64,000 nucleotides of DNA from Pterois miles (taxonomy: Eukaryota > Chordata > Actinopteri > Perciformes > Scorpaenidae): the NCBI GenBank assembly GCA_947000775.1, contig CAMQGK010000327.1:15647501-15711500 (forward strand). Direction: 5' to 3'. Within the stretch, counting starts at the first letter, position 1. Every line of letters begins with the position of its first letter. Shown one piece after another: positions 58,701-64,000 of this stretch. Position numbers and translations under genes: made by a program. Under the pieces are notes generated by a model that saw nothing but the letters and a program-made list of their open reading frames with translations, did no database searches and had not been told where the DNA came from.

Positions 58701-61700
58701 ACCCCTGGGAGGAAACATGTAAGTGTAAAATATCGAAGTATCGATACTCAATATTTGAAACGGTTTCAACACTCAATTTCCGCAGTATCGATACATGGGT
58801 ATCAGCCGCGCTTTCTGCTCTCTTCTCTCCGATAGTGAGTGGACAAACACTGCTATCTATCTTTAATAAAAATCAAAAATTTTGTTCCCTAAAAGTTGTG
58901 TCAATTTTTCACTGTGATATCGAAAATGGTATTGAATATCAATAATTTCAAGGTATTGTGCCAAAGTTAGAAATTCAAGTATTGTGACAACACTAAAAGT
59001 TATAACTCATTTATACATTTTCACAGAATTTTGCAGTAAACTAGAGTTATAAATGAAGACAAAAGTGTCTAGTTTTTATGTTTTTGCGTACAGTGAATGT
59101 GATACCTACCCAGTAGCAATGACAGTATTCTGGGCTCTGAAGCGGTGAATAGATCCGTCCTCCATACAAAGTGCAATAACTCCTTTACACTCTCCATTTT
59201 CCATCAGCAGGTCCAGGGCAAAGTACTCCACAAAGTAACTGGTGTCGTAACGAAGTGACTGAACAGAAGACAGAAGGACAGACAGATACATGAAATACAG
59301 TTAAATGGGACATTATGTAAGAACTAAGTAGAAGAAAAGATGGAGAACAAGTATTTGGACTTACCCGCCCATAAAGTGTATGCAGTAGCGAGTGTCCTGT
59401 CCTGTCTGCAACACAGCAGCAGCGGTGGGCCTGGCCTCCTTTTCCATACTTGAGACTCTGACCTCCAAAGGCCCTCTGGTAGATCTTCCCATCTTCAGTG
59501 CGGCTGAACGGCATGCCGAAGTTCTCCAGCTGCAAAAGAGGAACGGCAACATGACGTTGAGATTTGCTGTGGTGTCATATTATTATGTGGAAAGAGCTTT
59601 TGTGATGGTGTTAAGCAAGAATGACAGTCTGTTCATTAAAAACCCACAAAGTATCATAAAATAAGAGAATCACCTGACAAATCTGACAGACAAAAAAAGA
59701 AAATTAAAACTAACAGAAGTTAAATCTAAACCACAGAAACAAGGATATATCTAGATCTTATGTAACACATTTTCATATTCTGGACTGAGAAGTACTTATA
59801 CAACATGTGAAAAAAAATGTTATCTCTAAATTATATGTTGTATATTCTAATTGACTTACATCCTCTGGATTCCCCCCTGCCAAAAACCCAGCAAACCACT
59901 GATGTGCATGTGAGACCTTACCTCCACTACAGCTGCAGGAGCCTGCTCCGTCATGTAGTGAATAGCGTCCTGGTCTCCCAGCCAATCAGATCCCTTCACT
60001 GTGTCGTAGAAGTGCCACCTCCAGTCATCCTCCTCCATGTTCCCCAGAGCTGCATTGATCCCACCCTGTGAACCAGGTCAATATTCAAAAATGCAATATA
60101 TTAGGATATTTAATACATTTACATAAAGCTTTTCATTTACATAAGAAATATGTATTGTTAAATCCCAGTCTAATGAGTGCAGGGAGATTTGAGCCTGATG
60201 AAACATACAAAATAATCTATATCCTCCAGAAACACATAAAATGTGTCATTATACCTGTGCAGCGACGGTGTGAGACCTAGTGGGAAAGAGCTTGGTGACG
60301 CAGGCAGTGTTGAAGCCAGCCTCCGACAGGCCAAAAGCTGCCCTAAGTCCTGCTCCTCCAGCTCCTACCACCACGGCATCGAACTCATGATCCACCACTG
60401 GGTACTGAGTAGAAATCTGAAAACAATGAAGGAGAGAAGTCATTGTATACTATCATCTGAGCAGCTTTCCTTGCACATAGTGGAAATCGCTATAATCAGG
60501 GAGCCTGCATATTTCAAGACCAGTTTGCGGCCATTATGGTATATATTATCAAAGGTAGCACCTTTTGATAGACACCCACTGCTCCAGTGAACAATAACTA
60601 TGTACTGACTCACATTTCTACCTGTGTGCAATGCTGTACCTTATCATGCAATCACATTAAAACCCAATTAAATGCTAATACACAAAAAAGAGCAAATGTG
60701 ACTCACGTCATCTGATACTTTGGCACTTTTCTTCTTGCCATAGATGGAGAAATGGAAATTCCTGGATCCCTGAACTGCAGCAGCAGGGACCTGACAGAAA
60801 AGAAAAAACAATCCCCATCAGTGGAGAAATCAAACAAAAGCAGCAGCATTGCAACAATAACCACAATAGCAACAATAACTCTATGTAACAGAGTTACATA
60901 ATGCTGTGCATACATAAAACAAAGCTGTGAAAAGACATGGGGGAAAATACAAAGAGCCACGTAGCACGCGTTACACAGGGTGTTACGAATATGAATATAA
61001 AAGTATAAATATAAATAAAAAAAAACAAACAATGAAGTATGTGAAAAAGACAAAGTAAACACGATGGCTGATTGCCTACAGAAAACACCCTTTTAATGAG
61101 CATATACTGCAATGTTTATTCGCATACTGAAGGAAGCTTTACATGTATAATCCTAATAACACATCTATAACAATCCATACTAGCATTAAAAGCTCCATTT
61201 AGCGAAATTTGCACTAGATGGTCTTCTTTTAATTAGCAATACCTCTGAAGAGCTCTGTATCCTTAAACATTTGGCTAGCTAACAGTGCTAACAGCTTTCC
61301 ACAAGGGCAACTGAAGTAACTCATAAACATGTAGGAATACCTCTATTATGTTGACAGTTTACTGAACATATTATCCACTATACATAATATGAAACAAATA
61401 TAGATAGTACAGCCAAATAGCCTTTTGCTGGAGTCGCTTAATAGCTTTTCTTTGTGTCACATTGAAACACCCTAAACTACATAACACAGGGTTACGCAAG
61501 TCGGGATCTGCCAGTTACGAAAGCTGAAAGTGCAGCAACAGTCTTCCTTTTAGCGTAGAAACAAAAGGCAATCAACACACATGAACAGAGCACATATAGA
61601 TATATGAAAGAGTTAGTATACAGCTGCTGATACTCACTGCCTTTGTTTTAGATAAAACCCTCTTGGAGAGGAGTCGGGAGGCAGCACGAACACTCGCCAT
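52695..61700 (-). CDS. sdha: Succinate dehydrogenase flavoprotein subunit (complex II), 15 exons, complete
   Basis: It encodes the FAD-containing subunit that oxidises succinate to fumarate in the TCA cycle and passes electrons to the iron-sulphur subunit on the matrix face of the inner mitochondrial membrane. The 15 exons join without a phase error into 663 residues, one fewer than human SDHA as I recall it. Visible features are a basic mitochondrial presequence (residues 1 to about 45), the dinucleotide fold GAGGAG (67-72), the FAD-linked histidine in RSHTVAAQGG (His98), QFHPTG (His295), the proton-shuttle Arg339 in ASRDVVSRS, His406 in VHYNMGG, and Arg450 in GANRLGANS. Every active-site residue known for the family is present. 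The start ATG has A at -3 and G at +4. It lies head-to-head with ccdc127. Several introns carry transposons, one of them very close to the exon 7 acceptor. Confidence 0.98.
52861..53415. mobile_element. Non-autonomous DNA element in sdha intron 14
   Basis: The left part (aaaggccctgacacatcaag, ctgacggtcagccgtcag) is mirrored at the right by ctggccgtcagctgaagtct then gtggtgtgttcaagtgc. The family is frequent in fish. No transposase frame. Confidence 0.5.
53535..53648 (-). CDS. sdha: sdha exon 14
   Basis: Residues 598-635: DRIDEYDYSKPLQGQEKKPF to YVDPKTGK. The donor is AAG|GTCAGT. Confidence 0.97.
53877..54007 (-). CDS. sdha: sdha exon 13
   Basis: Residues 554-597: IVWNTDLVESLELQNLMLNG to RGAHAREDFK. 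SRGAHAREDF is a conserved C-terminal block. Confidence 0.97.
54141..54252 (-). CDS. sdha: sdha exon 12
   Basis: Residues 517-553 plus one base: AMQAHAAVFRTGSVLKEGCD to DDIKTFDR. Confidence 0.97.
54435..54553 (-). CDS. sdha: sdha exon 11
   Basis: Residues 477-516: EKLSPLAPSAGEESVANLDK to RTSEIRLNMQK, entering the helical C-terminal domain. Confidence 0.97.
54554..55536. other. sdha intron 10
   Basis: 983 nt of AT-rich intron with no gene or named repeat seen. Confidence 0.6.
55537..55708 (-). CDS. sdha: sdha exon 10: substrate-site Arg450
   Basis: Residues 420-476 plus one base: VITHTDGKDKVVPGLYACGE to IAEEHKP. It holds [20 protein letters not shown], with Arg450. Confidence 0.97.
55814..56009 (-). 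CDS. sdha: sdha exon 9: substrate-site His406
   Basis: Residues 354-419: GVGPEKDHVYLQLHHLPP to VHYNMGGIPTNYKGQ. His406 is in TVHYNMGG. Confidence 0.97.
56120..56288 (-). CDS. sdha: sdha exon 8: catalytic Arg339
   Basis: Residues 298-353 plus two bases: IYGAGCLITEGCRGEGGIL to MTIEIREG. Arg339 lies in ASRDVVSRS. Confidence 0.97.
56430..56700. mobile_element. Fold-back repeat family B, copy in sdha intron 7
   Basis: The left arm at about 56452-56540 (gagagacttcagagagcagg, tccaaagcacacttgagca) and right arm at about 56595-56695 (aagtgtgctttggatctgct, ctctgaagtctctcctgtta) are inverted copies over roughly 80 nt with few mismatches, separated by about 55 nt. Confidence 0.65.
56701..58579. other. 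Rest of sdha intron 7
   Basis: Intron 7 is 2.3 kb, the longest in the gene. Apart from the fold-back repeat nothing is recognised. Confidence 0.5.
58580..58704 (-). CDS. sdha: sdha exon 7: substrate-site His295
   Basis: Residues 256-297 plus one base: GYGRTYFSCTSAHTSTGDG to EFVQFHPT. The short pyrimidine stretch atgtttcctcccag serves as acceptor. Confidence 0.97.
58722..58995. mobile_element. hAT-type repeat directly upstream of sdha exon 7
   Basis: It contains tatcgaagtatcgatactca, gaaacggtttcaacactc and gcagtatcgatacatgggta near exon 7, and ends cttgaatttctaac...TAGTGTTGTCACAATACT when read from 58995 on the minus strand, a known terminal motif type in fish. The near border is about 18-30 nt from the exon 7 acceptor. 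The second terminal motif is missing or decayed. Confidence 0.5.
59110..59258 (-). CDS. sdha: sdha exon 6
   Basis: Residues 207-255 plus two bases of Gly256: SLRYDTSYFVEYFALDLL to NTVIAT. The donor is GG|GTAGGT. Confidence 0.97.
59365..59529 (-). CDS. sdha: sdha exon 5
   Basis: Residues 152-206, LENFGMPFSRTEDGKIYQRA to HSLLHTLYGR. It includes the conserved GGQAHRCCCVADRTGH. Confidence 0.97.
59922..60065 (-). CDS. sdha: sdha exon 4
   Basis: Residues 104-151, GGINAALGNMEEDDWRWHF to APAAVVE. GGINAAL continues the FAD site begun by exon 3. Confidence 0.97.
60255..60416 (-). CDS. sdha: sdha exon 3: FAD-binding fold and covalent FAD histidine
   Basis: Residues 50-103. It holds the GAGGAGLRAAFGLSEAGFNT dinucleotide fold and His98 in TRSHTVAAQ, the covalent FAD attachment site in this family. 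Confidence 0.98.
60707..60790 (-). CDS. sdha: sdha exon 2: presequence end
   Basis: Residues 22-49, VPAAAVQGSRNFHFS to SAKVSDD. The presequence is probably cleaved within or near the end of this exon. Phase 0 at both ends. Confidence 0.95.
60791..61637. other. sdha intron 1
   Basis: 847 nt of intron with no named repeat or second gene seen. Short open frames here are intronic noise. Confidence 0.6.
61638..61700 (-). CDS. sdha: sdha exon 1: start and presequence
   Basis: Residues 1-21 (MASVRAASRLLSKRVLSKTK then A) form a basic amphipathic mitochondrial targeting start. The donor is GCA|GTGAGT, phase 0. Confidence 0.95.
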
Positions 61701-62673
61701 GTTGTCGGTTGAAGGAGCGATTCTGAGCCCCGGTGCAGGATAAGATATTCCGTAGCAGTGGACCAAACCACTCTCATACAGAGGGGGTATCACTTATGTC
61801 ATACCTTATGATTATCCGACAAAACCTTCTTTTAACGTGATTAAACTGCAAAAATAGTGTTTTAAATTCGTTATACATCCAGATGAACATATACATGTAC
61901 TTCATTTAAACATATAATGGATCATTATACAAGTGATTCCCACAGATACCCCCCGGTCGGTATGAATGGACTGCTAAAGCGTGAAATTGTATAAGCAGAC
62001 AGTGTGTGCAGAACAAATGTATAAGTGACCTAGACTTTTCATTCAAGGTGAGACACAGCACCATGTATTTACAGACAGACGTATGCCGACTTGTAGTCGG
62101 ACATACAAAACTATTAACTCCCGTGTTACGTTTGTATTAAATTCTCTAGCGAGCATGAGCCAGCAAGCTAAATGTTAGCTAGCATGTTAGCTCATAGCTA
62201 GCCGTGTTTGTGGTTAGCTTGGATGACAAACTTCCAAGTCATGTCATCTCATGGTGTTGTTGCTGTCTGTCGCAGTGTTTTGGTAAATTGCTAACAAAGT
62301 TTTACATTTAATGCTTAGTTGCGACACCATTTCACCACTGCCACACGTCTGTAAATACCGTATTAGTGGATCTAAAGCTATCTCCCTTTAGTAAGCCACA
62401 AAATTCATTGGATCTGGGACTTTCGTTGTGTATTGAAAGATGATACGTGTGGTTATGTATATAGCTAAGCCACTTTAGCTGTACTGCAGCTAATTTAGCC
62501 ACCGACACCTATTAATAAACCATGACGACCATTACTGCATGATCAGTGTGACTGAATAGATCTCTGCAGCACCCTTCAGTCTGTGCTGCGAAATGTACAC
62601 ATTCATTATTATGTAAATTCAAAGGAATCTGTTATTAGTGATGTTTTTTTTTGTCTCTGTGTTTGTGTGACAG
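61701..62673. promoter_or_regulatory. Shared upstream region between sdha and ccdc127
   Basis: The two genes start in opposite directions with 981 nt between their ATG codons. This space must hold the sdha promoter, its short leader, and the non-coding first exon of ccdc127, since the ccdc127 ATG exon begins at a splice acceptor. No TATA box is obvious, and the interval is not strongly CpG-rich by eye. Function as a bidirectional promoter is inference from the layout. Confidence 0.55.
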
Positions 62674-62681
62674 CAGCCTCC

Positions 62682-62811
62682 ATGAACAACTTGAATGACC
62701 CCCCCAGATGGAACATCCAACCAGACCCCAGAGGAAGGGGGGCGGGGGCCGGTGATGGCAACCAATGGAACTACGCCCTGCTGGTCCCCATGCTGGGACT
62801 GGCTGCATTTC
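62682..62811 (+). CDS. ccdc127: Coiled-coil domain-containing protein 127, first coding exon (partial gene)
   Basis: It encodes residues 1-43 plus one base: MNNLNDPPRWNIQPDPRG, a Gly-rich stretch, then WNYALLVPMLGLAAF. This matches the distinctive N-terminus of vertebrate CCDC127 (MNNLNDPP...WNYALLVPMLGLAAFR), whose hydrophobic segment is followed by a long coiled coil. The family has no firmly established role that I know. The exon is preceded by the acceptor gtttgtgtgacag, so the 5' leader is split, and ends at the donor TTTC|GTAAGT. The coiled-coil exons are not found before 64000 and must lie beyond the window. It is the divergent neighbour of sdha, as I recall in human. Confidence 0.92.
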
Positions 62812-64000
62812 GTAAGTTACATAAAGGAATGTGTCTGGGAGTGTGTCTGTGGTGAGGTAACAGAAACAGGGGAACATTTCAGCTATTGAATGTACAGTTA
62901 AAGACCGTGCCCATGCAAAGCTAGTTGTGTTTATGTGAGATCCACACTTTACCTGTTGTGGCTATTTGTGGGAAAAATCAAATTTAAATCAAAGGGCCAG
63001 ATGTACCATGGGTATGTGGATTACGCAGATAAAGGAGTCCATAATCCATGCAAAATTTATGTGTTTCTGATGATTTTATTATCTAAAAAGCAAGCCAACA
63101 AAGCACATAAAACACAGATGTCACTGCCTCTGCTGTTCTGTTAAAAAAAAGAGACTTATCCTCGTGCATGCTGGTCCTACCCACCTATTTAAGAGGGTGA
63201 CCAGATCTCAACACACCAAATGTGGGACAAACATATGTTTGTGTGGGTTAATGTAGGACACATTATCAAGTCTGAGAGGTAGTCTACAATTTTGATATGT
63301 TTATCTAACGTAAATAATAAACATTTCTATTCTGCTCATGTCATATTCCCCTTGTGTGAAATTGAAAAATAACTGGTGAATTTCACAAAAAAAATTCTGA
63401 GAATCGCCTTCCACCAGCTTATAAAATATGTGTAAGTAGTTTCAGCCTTTGCTGTAGCTGCTCTTCCTTTACTCTGTGGTAGTTTCCATCATATATATAA
63501 ATCTGCATAGTTTGTGACTTTGCTGTGACTCGTGATTTTCGTAGCAAAGACAGTGAAATGTTAACCTGCATTTGACCAACAAGTGCACAGTTGGACAGTA
63601 AACACCCCTGTGTTGACAGCCTTCCCTGCTTTCTTCACAGCCATTGGATAAAAGACAGATTTTAGAGAAGTGTCTGCCCTGCAATGACTTGACTTCTGAA
63701 AACTAGAACCAATGAAAATGTGGGACATTGTCTCAATATGTGGGACATGGGACAAGGGATTCAAAATGCTGTGCAGTCCCTGGTAAAGTGCAGTACCTGG
63801 TCACCCTAGTATACAGTCACAGATGCCCACAGTTTTTATCCACTTCATGAACAAAAGAAAACAAAATGCTAATTACGCAAAAGCTAAACATACCAGACAA
63901 GAAAATAGTTAAACTAAACAAGTAGCAAAAGAGAACATTATGAAAAAATCAAGTCTAAATAAAGCAGACATCAAGAATCCTAAATCAAACAATACTTCTG
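62812..64000. other. ccdc127 intron, continuing beyond the window
   Basis: No further ccdc127 exon seen. A stretch at about 63190-63300 and 63715-63805 (gtgaccagatctcaacac..., gtacctggtcaccctagta) has inverted related ends and is probably a non-autonomous repeat. Confidence 0.5.

Noticed and set aside
1..64000. CRISPR array, bacterial operon, phage or viral gene cluster
   Set aside because: No evenly spaced direct repeats with unique spacers and no prokaryotic gene pattern; this is intron-bearing vertebrate DNA.

Overview
The window is a stretch of vertebrate nuclear DNA, almost certainly from a teleost fish. Genes are split into short exons with GT/AG introns, CA/TG, GATA and AAT microsatellites are common, and the repeats (Tc1-like, hAT-like, L1-like, tRNA-derived SINEs, solo LTRs, fold-back elements) are of fish type. 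The gene content fits: a two-domain F-type lectin, and sdha head-to-head with ccdc127, an arrangement I recall from other vertebrates. There are no bacterial operons, CRISPR arrays or phage genes.

Layout. 1-8.87 kb: no gene. It holds a roughly 1.8-kb tandem duplication in which a central stretch (about 2.03-3.54 kb) has lost C residues on the + strand, then an extreme low-complexity island (5.0-7.26 kb) with a 61-nt G run, a 145-nt pure purine tract and only four C in 1,080 nt. Both look more like assembly or base-calling damage than biology. 8.87-12.0 kb (minus): a five-exon gene for a secreted binary F-type lectin (fucolectin) whose two sugar-binding domains are almost identical. 12.0-20.6 kb: repeats and unassigned DNA. 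20.64-41.90 kb (plus): a three-exon gene for a 176-residue proline-rich CD225/dispanin membrane protein with a 19.1-kb second intron full of transposons, including an L1-like fragment nested in a hAT-like element that still has a perfect 8-bp target duplication. 42.8-52.2 kb: no gene; a LINE remnant, a 400-bp solo LTR with target duplication, a SINE and fold-back repeats. 52.7-61.7 kb (minus): complete sdha, 15 exons and 663 residues, all splice junctions in phase and all catalytic residues present. 62.68 kb to the end (plus): the first coding exon of ccdc127, the rest lying beyond the window.

The three complete genes are independent: a secreted fucose-binding immune lectin, a small membrane protein, and the flavoprotein subunit of respiratory complex II. 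Only sdha and ccdc127 are likely to share regulation, through the roughly 1 kb between their divergent starts. Repeat families were named from sequence patterns by eye; the names are provisional.
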